A stretch of 64,000 nt of DNA from Pseudoalteromonas phenolica. GTDB taxonomy: Bacteria > Pseudomonadota > Gammaproteobacteria > Enterobacterales > Alteromonadaceae. Numbering within the stretch: the stretch's first letter is position 1; each line of letters opens with the position of its first letter. The notes below the pieces were generated by a model, which saw only the letters and a program-made list of their open reading frames with translations, made no database searches and was not told the DNA's origin. Below are positions 19,109-28,216 of this stretch, piece by piece. The stretch spans positions 62,001-126,000 of the forward strand of contig NZ_PPSW01000025.1 in NCBI RefSeq assembly GCF_005876835.1, given 5' to 3'. Both the position numbers and the translations under genes were made by a program.

Positions 19109-21016
19109 ATGACCCTTCGTAAGTCTCTGTTAGCTACATCTATCTTAGCAGCAACATTAGGTTTAACTGCGTGTGGCGGTTCAAGCAACAACGAAACAAC
19201 TACACCTGATACAACTACACCTACAAACGCAGCACCAACGAACATCACTTTAACTGCTTCTGAAGCTGGTGTTAAAGAAAACGTATCTGTTGCTCAAGAA
19301 GTGGGTACTTTAGCTGCGACTGATGCTGACTCGACCTCTTTCACATTCACAACAGCTGATGAACGTTTCACAATTGAAGGTACTAAGTTATCTGTTAAAG
19401 AAGGCACAGTATTTGATTTCGAAGCTGGTGCAACCGTTGAAGTTGAAGTAAATGTAAACGACGGTGAAAACGACTTCAAAAAGACGTTAACTATCGACAT
19501 CACAGATACAATGGATTATGACTTCTTAAATGCAGATACGTCTAAATCAAATGTTTACTACACAGGTCAAGTAGCTCGATTTGTTCAGATTGAAGAGTTA
19601 TCACACTTCATTTTAAATGCATCGAAAGATGAGCTAGCAGCAGACTCTGTATTTGAAGAAATTAACAAATACTACAAAATCTCTGAATACAAAGATAAAA
19701 CAGATAATGACGGTAAGCCAAATGGCGTTTCATTAGCAGACAAAGATAAGGCGACAACCGAATACGATGAACTTTGGGGTTCTGAGTCTCTAAATGTTGT
19801 ACCTGATAATGCCAAACAAAGTATCCTAACTGAAATTTCATCTTCGCATAAAGACCTATACGGTAAAATTGCAGGTAATGACAACTCAGGCCAGTTTAAA
19901 AACTGGAACCTAGATGATAGCTTTGTTGGTTGGGCTGGCTTAGAAGGCGCAGATAATACGCCAAGAGGTTTTGCTGATGAACTATTTAAGCTTCTACAGA
20001 CGACAGCTAAAAATGTAGGTACTGAATCTGGCAAAACAGTACAGGGTATTGAGATTGGTTCACCTTACATCACGCCGACAGGTATCGATCTTCAGCAGCT
20101 AATTGAAAAGTACTTCTATGGTGCGGTGGTATTCTCTCAAGGTACTGCTGATTACTTAGGCGATAGCAAAGATGGTAAAGGTCTACGTTCAGCCCATACT
20201 GATACAGATGTAGATGAAAAAGGTTACACTAAACTTGAGCACCAATGGGATGAAGGTTTTGGTTATTTCGGTGCTGCGCGTAACTATGCTGATTACACTG
20301 ACAACGAAATTGCAGGTAAAATTTCAGAAAACGACAGAGCTAGCTACAAGGGTATGCAAGATACCAATGCTGACGGTGAAATTGACCTAACTGCTGAATT
20401 TATTTGGGGTAACTCTTCAAACGCTGCAAAACGTGACCGTAAAGTGGTTGAAGTCGATGGTAAAGCGTATCAGACTGATTTAACTAAAGAAGCTTACACG
20501 GCATTCTTTGAAGGTCGTAAGCTTTTAAACGAAACAGCTGGCCAAGCACTTTCTTCAGATGATGCAGCCAAATTAAAAGGCTATGCAGAAACAGCATCAG
20601 TCGCTTGGGAACAGGCAATTGTTGCAACCGTAATTCATTACATTAACTATGTTTTAGAGTACAAAGATGGCGATGGTGTTGCAGTAGGCTTAGATGCATT
20701 CAAAGAAGAAAATTATACTGAATATCAGTTAAGCAAGTTAGGTAAGCATTGGGGTGAAATGAAAGGTTTCGCATTTGCAATGCAATTTAACCCTTATTCA
20801 CCTTTTGTAAAAACAGAAGCGGGTCAAATGGCTTTTGCAAAATTACATAACTTAATGGGTAATCAGCCTGTGATCACAGATGCTGATTCTATTGACCAGT
20901 ATAAGTTAGACTTAATTGATGCGCGTAACATTCTTCGTGACTCATACGAGTGGAAAGACGCAAATGGCGACAAACTAGAAGGCGCTGCGTTGAATGCATT
21001 AGTTGAAGCTTGGTAA
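19109..21016 (+). CDS. DUF4856 lipoprotein, first gene of putative iron operon
   Basis: The 635-aa precursor has lipobox LTAC (Cys22), a Thr/Asn-rich linker, then a ~90-residue cadherin/Ig-like segment (NITLTASEAGVKENV to DFKKTLTIDI, about 50-135). The rest, from YDFLNADTSKSNVYYTGQVAR, resembles DUF4856 proteins found beside imelysins and TonB receptors in marine gammaproteobacteria and Bacteroidetes. AAAGGA sits 8 nt before the ATG. A hairpin, then the imelysin gene, follow within 100 bp. I infer an outer-membrane-anchored partner in metal capture; the family assignment rests on recall and context, not on a search. Confidence 0.72.
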   Translation: MTLRKSLLATSILAATLGLTACGGSSNNETTTPDTTTPTNAAPTNITLTASEAGVKENVSVAQEVGTLAATDADSTSFTFTTADERFTIEGTKLSVKEGTVFDFEAGATVEVEVNVNDGENDFKKTLTIDITDTMDYDFLNADTSKSNVYYTGQVARFVQIEELSHFILNASKDELAADSVFEEINKYYKISEYKDKTDNDGKPNGVSLADKDKATTEYDELWGSESLNVVPDNAKQSILTEISSSHKDLYGKIAGNDNSGQFKNWNLDDSFVGWAGLEGADNTPRGFADELFKLLQTTAKNVGTESGKTVQGIEIGSPYITPTGIDLQQLIEKYFYGAVVFSQGTADYLGDSKDGKGLRSAHTDTDVDEKGYTKLEHQWDEGFGYFGAARNYADYTDNEIAGKISENDRASYKGMQDTNADGEIDLTAEFIWGNSSNAAKRDRKVVEVDGKAYQTDLTKEAYTAFFEGRKLLNETAGQALSSDDAAKLKGYAETASVAWEQAIVATVIHYINYVLEYKDGDGVAVGLDAFKEENYTEYQLSKLGKHWGEMKGFAFAMQFNPYSPFVKTEAGQMAFAKLHNLMGNQPVITDADSIDQYKLDLIDARNILRDSYEWKDANGDKLEGAALNALVEAW

Positions 21017-21051
21017 TTTCTATTAGGTGAAATTACGATAACTTCTATTTT

Positions 21052-21080
21052 AAAGGTCAGTCTTTTTTAGTCTGACCTTT
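21052..21080 (+). terminator. Hairpin between DUF4856 and imelysin genes
   Basis: A 9-bp stem AAAGGTCAG / CTGACCTTT with an 11-nt T-rich loop is followed by TTGTTG, a poor T tract. It may be a leaky terminator or an mRNA-stabilising hairpin that tunes the ratio of the first gene to the following ones. Confidence 0.45.
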
Positions 21081-21114
21081 TGTTGTATTTGCAATATAGA
21101 TAATGAGGCATTAA

Positions 21115-22410
21115 ATGGCTTTAAAACTGAAACCTTTATTAATCGCTGCCAGTGTGGCGTTAATACTAAGTGGCTGCGGTGAAAGCACTTCTGCAACAGC
21201 TGGCGAAGGCCATGCAGGGCATGTGACTGATAACCAAGGTGGCAATGGGAATAATGGCGGTACCGATGGCAATAACACCTTTGATCAAACAAAGCTAATA
21301 GAGAGCTTAGTTGATAATGTGATTACTCCAACCTATCAAGCATTTGATACTAATGTAAAATCTCAGCCAGCATTGCTTAAAGCTTATTGTGACCTTGAAA
21401 CAGCTTATGATCCTGCCCTTGAAGATCAGCAAGCAAAAGACCAACTAAATGAAGCCAAACTAAATGCGCAGAACGCATGGAAAGAAACCATGGTTAGTTG
21501 GCAGCATGCTGAATTGATGATTTTAGGACCACTTTCGGCACAGAGAAAAACCCTAAGAAATAATATTTATTCTTGGCCAGCAGTCAGTACATGTAGTGTT
21601 GATCAAGATGTGATGTTTTTTTATGCTGGGGAGATCAACGGTAACGACTACGATATCGCTAAACGTAGTGATAAACGTCGTGGTTTAGATGCCCTAGAGT
21701 ATCTCTTATTTAATGAGAATATGGGCCACAGTTGTTCAGCAGCAAGTGCAGGAGATGCGCTCAGTGATTGGGATAACAAAACTGAGCAAGCGCGTAAAGC
21801 CTTAAGATGTCAATTTGCAGTTGCTGTTGCGGAAGATTTATCTGAAACCTCTACTCAACTACTTTACCAATGGGCGGGTGAAGATGGATATGCAAATGTA
21901 TTAAAGCAAGCAGGTCAGCCAGGCAATAAATTTGCCACCACACTTGCAGCAATTAATGAGATCACTGATGCGCTATTCTACATGACCGAAGAGCTAAAAG
22001 ATTACAAACTTGCAACGCCTCTAGGCATGTTCAGCAATAGTTGTGGTACTTCAGTATGTGCTCAAGATGTTGAATCTATCTATGCTAAACACTCAATTGA
22101 AAATATTCGTGCAAATATCGCTGGTTTTGAAAAAATATTTACTGGTGGTGATGCAGAGAATACTGGCTTCGACGACTTCTTAGATGATCAAGGTGCAACA
22201 GACACAAAAGAGATCATGTTAAAAGGCATTGCTGATGCGAAATTAGCTGCGGATGAAGTAGAGAATCTCCAAAGTGCATTAACAACAGATTCAGCCTCTG
22301 TTGAAAAAACACATGCCAAAGTAAAAGATGTAACGGATCAATTGAAAAACGATTTCATCAACAAACTCGCTTTAGAACTACCTCAGACGTCGGCAGGTGA
22401 CAATGACTAA
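21115..22410 (+). CDS. Imelysin-like (M75 family) lipoprotein
   Basis: The 431-aa lipoprotein has lipobox LSGC (Cys21), then a Gly/Asn-rich linker with a GHAGH histidine pair, then an all-helical imelysin domain (about 55-425). Imelysins (IrpA, EfeO-like M75) are iron-regulated periplasmic or surface proteins thought to bind metal rather than cleave peptides. The usual GxHxxE motif reads GLDALE here (190-195), so the histidine is Asp192. GAGG precedes the ATG. The stop overlaps the TonB-receptor start, showing translational coupling with iron-type transport. Confidence 0.82.
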   Translation: MALKLKPLLIAASVALILSGCGESTSATAGEGHAGHVTDNQGGNGNNGGTDGNNTFDQTKLIESLVDNVITPTYQAFDTNVKSQPALLKAYCDLETAYDPALEDQQAKDQLNEAKLNAQNAWKETMVSWQHAELMILGPLSAQRKTLRNNIYSWPAVSTCSVDQDVMFFYAGEINGNDYDIAKRSDKRRGLDALEYLLFNENMGHSCSAASAGDALSDWDNKTEQARKALRCQFAVAVAEDLSETSTQLLYQWAGEDGYANVLKQAGQPGNKFATTLAAINEITDALFYMTEELKDYKLATPLGMFSNSCGTSVCAQDVESIYAKHSIENIRANIAGFEKIFTGGDAENTGFDDFLDDQGATDTKEIMLKGIADAKLAADEVENLQSALTTDSASVEKTHAKVKDVTDQLKNDFINKLALELPQTSAGDND

Positions 22411-24643
22411 TAATATGACTTTTAAAAAATCATTATTGGCGCTCTCTTTAAGCTTGGCTTTACCTACAGCGGTTGCGCAAACCAGTGATGAGACAGATGA
22501 TATCGAACATATCACGATCTTGAGCCATCATGACAAATTGAGAAAAGAAGCGGGTTCAGCGACTTTACTTACAGAAGCTAAACTTGAAAAGTTTGAGCAT
22601 GATGACATTCATAAGATTTTAGAAAATGTACCAGGTATTAATATTAGAGAGGAAGACGGATATGGTCTTCGTCCAAATATTGGTTTTCGTGGCGTAACCC
22701 CTGAGCGTAGTAAGAAGATTACTATTTTAGAAGATGGTGTATTAATTGGTCCATCTCCATACTCAGCACCAGCAGCTTATTACTTCCCAGTTGTGACCAG
22801 AATGACCGCTGTTGAAGTATTTAAAGGGCCTTCTGCGATTAAATACGGTCCACAAACAGTTGCTGGTACAATAAACTTAGTAACGCGTCAAATTCCAGAG
22901 TTTTCAGAAGGTGGAATTGACCTAGCTATTGGTTCAGACGGTTATCAAAAAACACACGCTCACTTTGGCTCAGTGGTTAACAACGTAGGTTTTCTACTCG
23001 AAGGTGTAAACTTAAAAGCCGATGGCTTTAAAGATATCGACGGTGGTGGTGATAGTGGTTTTGAGAAAAATGACTATCTCGCTAAGTTTAACTATAAGTT
23101 ACAGAACGACGGCATTGATCATGAGTTTGGTTTAAAACTTTCTTATGCTGATGAGTTATCAAATGAAACTTATTTGGGCTTAACGGAAGAAGATTTTGCT
23201 GAAACGCCTTATCGTCGTTATGCAGCAACGCAGCCTGCACAAATGGATACTAAACACACTCAAGTAATGTTTAGCCACGCTCTTCAAGCCGATGATTTGA
23301 GTGTCACAACCCGAGTGTATAGAAATGACTATGAAAGGGCTTGGCGCAAACTGCACGGTATGCTTGACCAAAGAATGCGACCGACAGATGTAAAATTACA
23401 AGAGATTTTAGAGGACCCTACTAAGCATGAGCTTGAGTACGCCGTTATCACAGGGCAGCAGGACTCTATTACCGATGGTCAACCGTCGCTTTACTTGAAT
23501 ATGGGCACAAACGATAGGGCCTATTACTCTCAAGGCCTTCAAATTGATACGACTTATGAATACAAGTTTTTTGGTTTGAGCAATAAGTTATCGTCGGGTA
23601 TTCGTTTCCATCAAGATGAAATTGAAAGAAAGCATTTTGAAGAAAACTATGCCATGAAAAATGGCAAAGCATTTGATCTGCTTCAAGATGTGCGACCTGC
23701 TACGCATGAAAAAGAGCAAACTGATGCATGGTCTGTGTATGCAGAAAACCAAGTTGAAATTGATGCGTTAACGCTAGGCTTAGGTTTACGTGGTGAGCTA
23801 ATGAAGATGCACCACACAGTAAAAGATCAGCCTACAAACTGGCAAAAGAAAACAACCAGAATATGGTTACCTGGTTTAAGTGGTTTCTACCAACTTAACG
23901 AACAATCAGGTCTTTTATTTGGCGTTCATAGAGGCTTTGTACCTTCTTCACCTAAACAAACACAAGACATTGAAGTTGAAAAGAGCACCAACTATGAGTT
24001 TGGTGGTCGTTTCAATGACGGTATTTCTGAACTTGAAGTTGTTGCTTTTTATAATGATTATTCAAATTTAAAAGAAAGCTGTGGTCAATCTAACTGTGAT
24101 GGGCAGATAGGTGAAGAGTTTAATGGCGGTGCGGCAACAGTCTATGGATTGGAGACGCAATTTTCGCAGACTTATCCTTTGAATTTGCAAATTGATATTC
24201 CTTATGGCTTTGTATACACCTATACAGATAGTCAATTTGATTCAAGCTTCAATTCTACGTTTGCACAATGGGGTAATATTAAAAAAGGTGATGAACTACC
24301 TTATTTACCAAATCATCAGTTTACTTTTAATGTCGGTTTAGAAAGCAACGATTGGTCATTCAATTTATCCTTTAAGTATCGAAGTTCTATGAAGGAAGTT
24401 GCTGGAACTGATTATGCTTCAGGTAATGAACCGACGAGTTATGTTCCTGCATTAGTCGGAAAAATGGTACCTTCAACTACAACGGTAAATATTTCAGCGG
24501 CGTACGAGCTAGGTAATTACGGCCGCATTTATGCGAAAGTTGACAACTTATTCGATGAAGCTGAAATTGTAAGTCGACGCCCTTATGGTGCGCGCTCAGG
24601 TGTGCCTAGGCAGTTTACATTAGGCTATAAATATCAATTTTAA
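22403..24643 (+). CDS. FecA-like TonB-dependent outer membrane receptor
   Basis: From the ATG at 22403 (AGGTG upstream, 8-bp overlap with imelysin) the 746-aa precursor has a signal peptide ending near PTAVAQ, a TonB-box-like DDIEHITIL, a plug domain (LENVPGINIREEDG, RPNIGFRG, ILEDGVLIGPSPYSAPAAYY, VEVFKGPSAIKYGPQTVAGTINLVT) and a 22-strand-type barrel ending in F. The plug most resembles ferric-dicitrate receptors of the FecA group. With imelysin and DUF4856 lipoproteins upstream and Fur-like sites it probably imports a ferric chelate. There is no N-terminal signalling domain and no fecIR pair nearby. Confidence 0.88.
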   Translation: MTNNMTFKKSLLALSLSLALPTAVAQTSDETDDIEHITILSHHDKLRKEAGSATLLTEAKLEKFEHDDIHKILENVPGINIREEDGYGLRPNIGFRGVTPERSKKITILEDGVLIGPSPYSAPAAYYFPVVTRMTAVEVFKGPSAIKYGPQTVAGTINLVTRQIPEFSEGGIDLAIGSDGYQKTHAHFGSVVNNVGFLLEGVNLKADGFKDIDGGGDSGFEKNDYLAKFNYKLQNDGIDHEFGLKLSYADELSNETYLGLTEEDFAETPYRRYAATQPAQMDTKHTQVMFSHALQADDLSVTTRVYRNDYERAWRKLHGMLDQRMRPTDVKLQEILEDPTKHELEYAVITGQQDSITDGQPSLYLNMGTNDRAYYSQGLQIDTTYEYKFFGLSNKLSSGIRFHQDEIERKHFEENYAMKNGKAFDLLQDVRPATHEKEQTDAWSVYAENQVEIDALTLGLGLRGELMKMHHTVKDQPTNWQKKTTRIWLPGLSGFYQLNEQSGLLFGVHRGFVPSSPKQTQDIEVEKSTNYEFGGRFNDGISELEVVAFYNDYSNLKESCGQSNCDGQIGEEFNGGAATVYGLETQFSQTYPLNLQIDIPYGFVYTYTDSQFDSSFNSTFAQWGNIKKGDELPYLPNHQFTFNVGLESNDWSFNLSFKYRSSMKEVAGTDYASGNEPTSYVPALVGKMVPSTTTVNISAAYELGNYGRIYAKVDNLFDEAEIVSRRPYGARSGVPRQFTLGYKYQF

Positions 24644-24662
24644 TCGGTATTTTATAATTATT

Positions 24663-24688
24663 AAAAAGGGCCGCTAGTGGCCCTTTTT
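24663..24688 (+). terminator. Terminator of the DUF4856-imelysin-receptor operon
   Basis: An AAAAAGGGCC / GGCCCTTTTT stem with a 6-nt loop is a strong Rho-independent terminator. It marks the 3' end of the operon and separates it from the following fatty-acid-hydroxylase gene. Confidence 0.88.
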
Positions 24689-24816
24689 CGTATAATTTTA
24701 TGCTTAATACAGAACGATATAAATACATAAGTTTTTATAAATTTTCATGTGTCTTAATATATCGTGTCTATTAAAACAAAATTACATCTCTATATTTCAG
24801 TTTTAAAGGAGAGTGA

Positions 24817-25809
24817 GTGTTAGAGCAGATTTGGCAAGACTTATCAGCATTGCCTACCTATTTGATTGACGCAAACAAGCGCATATACATTCCATATTTA
24901 CTTAGCGCGATCGTTATGGCGTTTTTTGTTTATGCACAAATTGAAAAGTCGAAAAGTGGCAAAGGCTTTTTGCGTTTTTTATTTCCCAAAGATGTGTGGT
25001 TGTGTAAAAGTGCGAAATTAGATTACACCTTGCTTATTACAAATAAAATCATTAAAGCTGCAACGTTTGCACCGATTGTACTCACCATGGTGCCTGTCGC
25101 GATAGCTGTTACAGATTTTCTAGAGTGGGTGCTCGGCAAACCACTTTTGTTGCAATGGCCAGAAGCCAGTGTGATTGCATTTTTTACACTCATACTATTT
25201 TTGCTCGATGATTTCACTAGATACTTGCTACATTTACTGCTTCATAAAGTCCCATTCTTATGGGAGTTTCATAAAGTTCATCACTCAGCAAAGGTACTGA
25301 CACCTTTTACTATTTATCGAACCCACCCAGTTGAAAGCTACTTATACGCCTGCAGAATGGCGGTGACTCAAGGTATCGCTGTAGGTGTGGGTTATCATTT
25401 GTTTGGCACTTCATTAAGCATGTTTGACATTCTAGGTGCAAATGCCTTTGTTTTCTTATTTAATATTTTTGGTGCTAATTTAAGACACTCCCACATTTGG
25501 TTTAGTTGGGGAGACAAATTAGAAGGGTGGTTTATTAGCCCAGCTCAACATCAGGTTCATCACAGCGATAACCCTAAGCACTTTGATACCAACTTAGGCT
25601 CAGCATTGGCTATTTGGGACAAGCTAGGTGGGACTTTAATAAAAGCATCTGAGGCTGGCAAAGTAAGTATTGGTGTTGGTAAATATGACGCTAAACATGA
25701 TTCTGTTTATGCAATTTATTGGTTACCAATAAAGCTAGCTGTTCTCAGTATTATACCTAAGAAAATCACCAAGAAAGACGCATTAAAAGAGAAAGAAATA
25801 AGCAAGTAA
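24817..25809 (+). CDS. Sterol desaturase / fatty-acid hydroxylase family membrane protein
   Basis: The 330-aa integral membrane protein has three of the family's histidine boxes for a di-iron centre: HLLLH, HKVHH (near residue 155) and HQVHH (near 248), among four or so membrane spans. The family hydroxylates or desaturates lipids such as sterols, alkylglycerols or fatty acids with O2. Substrate is not visible. The start is GTG at 24817 with AAAGGA at spacing 6. It has its own promoter region after the operon terminator, but its iron requirement and position may be meaningful. Confidence 0.85.
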   Translation: MLEQIWQDLSALPTYLIDANKRIYIPYLLSAIVMAFFVYAQIEKSKSGKGFLRFLFPKDVWLCKSAKLDYTLLITNKIIKAATFAPIVLTMVPVAIAVTDFLEWVLGKPLLLQWPEASVIAFFTLILFLLDDFTRYLLHLLLHKVPFLWEFHKVHHSAKVLTPFTIYRTHPVESYLYACRMAVTQGIAVGVGYHLFGTSLSMFDILGANAFVFLFNIFGANLRHSHIWFSWGDKLEGWFISPAQHQVHHSDNPKHFDTNLGSALAIWDKLGGTLIKASEAGKVSIGVGKYDAKHDSVYAIYWLPIKLAVLSIIPKKITKKDALKEKEISK

Positions 25810-25828
25810 TACTCAGTAGGAAAGAAGA

Positions 25829-25857
25829 TAGGCTGGCGACGGGCATTGCCAGCCTAT
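25829..25857. terminator. Hairpin between convergent genes
   Basis: A perfect 10-bp stem ATAGGCTGGC / GCCAGCCTAT with a 9-nt loop lies between the hydroxylase and the convergent small protein. There is no T run on plus; on minus it continues into a pyrimidine-rich stretch. It is probably a weak terminator for one or both genes. Confidence 0.5.
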
Positions 25858-25884
25858 GAGTCGGAGAGTAGGCTCCCCAATTAA

Positions 25885-26166
25885 TTAATGAACGACTTTG
25901 CTTTGTTTATAAAAGCCCAGGTCATTAAGTGTTTCAATTATTTTCGGGTCATCTAATCTAGATGGGGCTGATTCTTTTCTCAAAAAATGATCGGCCGGAA
26001 CACTGTGCATATCTAGCATCTTATTAAATAAAACAGTGCGAATTGTCAGCGCTGTCATTCCATTGTCTTGCAGCTCGTCAAGTCGGCTTTGCAAATCCAC
26101 AAAAGGACTTGCTTTAACATCATCCACCACGGCTGAAAAATTTAATTCTGCCTTACCTTTACGCAT
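25885..26166 (-). CDS. Small hypothetical protein, 93 aa
   Basis: The ATG at 26166 is preceded by GAGAGG at spacing 5-6, which argues that it is really translated. The protein is soluble and charged, mainly helical, with no signal peptide, membrane segment or motif I recognise (SRLDELQDNGMTALTIRTV, DDPKIIETLNDLGFY). It stands alone between a convergent hydroxylase and a 270-bp gap. Function unknown. Confidence 0.6.
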   Translation of the reverse strand: MRKGKAELNFSAVVDDVKASPFVDLQSRLDELQDNGMTALTIRTVLFNKMLDMHSVPADHFLRKESAPSRLDDPKIIETLNDLGFYKQSKVVH

Positions 26167-26396
26167 CAATGCCTCTCGCTTGCCAAAAATTCTAAAAACA
26201 TGAGCTATACACTAAAAAGTGTCACACAAAAAAATTGTGTTTAAAATAGATACTTAGCTCATAAGACCGTTCCAGTTTACTCTTTTTTTGAGCATGATTG
26301 CTACGGCCGATGTAAAGCTTTGTAAATCGACTTGCAATATTCGGAACAAGGGATAATGGACGTCTAGATGTAAGTTGTTGAGAGGTAAATAGAAAT

Positions 26397-26432
26397 AGTT
26401 ATCAGTACCTACTATAGTACTGATAACTTTTT
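26397..26432. terminator. Strong hairpin with T run downstream of the Kef-type gene
   Basis: A perfect 12-bp stem (AGTTATCAGTAC / GTACTGATAACT) with an 8-nt loop is followed on plus by a run of T. On minus it is just after the stop of the antiporter gene but its T tract is weak there. On plus no coding gene precedes it, so it could end a non-coding transcript from the 26170-26396 gap. Confidence 0.65.
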
Positions 26433-26438
26433 TTGCTT

Positions 26439-28010
26439 TTAATTAAATATTTTCTGGCTAACGTGTTCAGCGAAACCACTACCTGCTTCTAGATAGAAGT
26501 TATAGGTAAATTCTACGCCCATTTCTTCTAATTCACGTTGTTGATCTGGGTAATATGCGATGGCGCTTACACGGCCACTGAAACCCGATGCTCGAAGTTG
26601 CTCTAGCGCAAAAATGTTTTGCATATGCTTAGGCATGGCTAACATTACCATATCAACGTCAGAGTGGTTCATGCGCTGCCAGAAATCCGGATCGGTCGCA
26701 TCGGCGAGTAAAACACGACGGTTGCGCTTCACATGCTTATCAACGACTTCCGGTTTGATATCAATACCTGCTACTTTACCTGGGTGCGACGCTTCTATGG
26801 TTTCATAAGCACCCGTACCAATTCGGCCCATACCAAAAATAACGATTTTGGTATCTGTTAAATTAACAGGTAATTCTTCTTCTAAGCGTTTGTCACTCTC
26901 AAATTTTAATAGCCAAGGCTCTAGCTTAACGTACAACTCATTGGCACGTTTATTAAGCGGTGACGCAATGACAAAAGTGATCGATACTGCAATGGCAACA
27001 ACGGCTAACCAATCGCTGGTAATGAGGCCTGTTGAGGCTGCTACTGCACAAACGATTAATCCAAACTCACTGTAATTTGACAGCGTAAATGCACTCAGTA
27101 GAGACGTACGCGCCCTGAGTCTGAAGAAGTTAGTTAACAGGTAATAAAACATAACCTTGATAGGCAACACTAAGATAAGCATAACCGCAACTAATAGTGC
27201 ATTAGGTGTAATATTCGCATTTAAACCAATATTTAAGAAAAAGCCGACAAGTAAAATGTCTTTCACATTGAGTAATGATTTAGACAACTCACTGGCTTTT
27301 TTATGTGGGGCAAACATCATACCTATGATGAGAGCACCCAAATCACCTTTTAACCCTGCAAACTCGAAAGCATGGTAGCCAATTACCAAGGCGAAGAAAA
27401 AGCCAAAGAGAGGTAAAAGTTCACCATGTTTAGAGCGATTAAGTACCCAGAACATGATAGGTCTAAATAAAGGCAGTGCGACTAAAAGTCCAAGCGCCCA
27501 GATATTTGGCATTTTACCTGTGCTGACAGCCAAAAATATAACCGCGAAGATATCCTGCATAACCAAGATGCCAATGGCTATTTTGCCATGTAGGGCAGAC
27601 ATTTCACCGCGCTCTTCTAGTACCTTTACAGCAAATACGGTACTTGAGAAGCTAAACGCAAAACCCACAAGCAAAGCACTGGAAGTATCTAATGAGCTGA
27701 ATAGGGGCAGTGAGGCCGCACCTAGTAACATTAAGAGACTGGCAAAAAAAGCTGTGCTTAAAACAATATGCAGTGTTGCTGGACCCCATACTTGAGGTTT
27801 AACTAAATTACCGACTTTGAGTTTTAGACCAATACTGAATAATAGTATGGTTACACCTAAATCAGCTAACTGGGTTAGTAAATCAGTTGTCTGATGACCC
27901 ATTAGGTTTAAAATAAAGCCAGCCATTAAAAAACCAATGAGTGGCGGTAGCTTGAGTTGGTAAATAGAAAATCCGCATGCGAATGCGACAGCAAAAAACA
28001 ACAGTTCCAT
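26439..28010 (-). CDS. Kef/YbaL-type cation:proton antiporter with RCK N domain
   Basis: The 523-aa protein has about 12 membrane spans of the CPA2 family (MELLFFAVAFACGFSIYQLKLPPLIGFLMAGF at the start), followed from about residue 385 by a TrkA-N/RCK nucleotide-binding domain (KIVIFGMGRIGTGAYE, GIDIKPEVVDKH). It should exchange K or Na for protons, gated by bound NAD(H) or other ligands. I chose the ATG at 28010 from the family N-terminus; upstream in-frame starts at 28043 and 28073 also lack Shine-Dalgarno sequences. It lacks the TrkA-C domain. Confidence 0.87.
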   Translation of the reverse strand: MELLFFAVAFACGFSIYQLKLPPLIGFLMAGFILNLMGHQTTDLLTQLADLGVTILLFSIGLKLKVGNLVKPQVWGPATLHIVLSTAFFASLLMLLGAASLPLFSSLDTSSALLVGFAFSFSSTVFAVKVLEERGEMSALHGKIAIGILVMQDIFAVIFLAVSTGKMPNIWALGLLVALPLFRPIMFWVLNRSKHGELLPLFGFFFALVIGYHAFEFAGLKGDLGALIIGMMFAPHKKASELSKSLLNVKDILLVGFFLNIGLNANITPNALLVAVMLILVLPIKVMFYYLLTNFFRLRARTSLLSAFTLSNYSEFGLIVCAVAASTGLITSDWLAVVAIAVSITFVIASPLNKRANELYVKLEPWLLKFESDKRLEEELPVNLTDTKIVIFGMGRIGTGAYETIEASHPGKVAGIDIKPEVVDKHVKRNRRVLLADATDPDFWQRMNHSDVDMVMLAMPKHMQNIFALEQLRASGFSGRVSAIAYYPDQQRELEEMGVEFTYNFYLEAGSGFAEHVSQKIFN

Positions 28011-28216
28011 ATTCAATATAATTAAGCGAAATTGATGTAGCATATTAGCAAAACTGACTGATTTATAAATCAAAACTTTAGGCTAATAGTGCGTAAAATT
28101 TGACTAACTTGTTATCAGTGAAAGATATTTGCATTAAAAACAAAAATTTTCGCTGACAAGATTTAATAAATGTGGTTAAGATGCAGTTAGAAGGAATAAT
28201 CTCTACAGGAGAGGCG

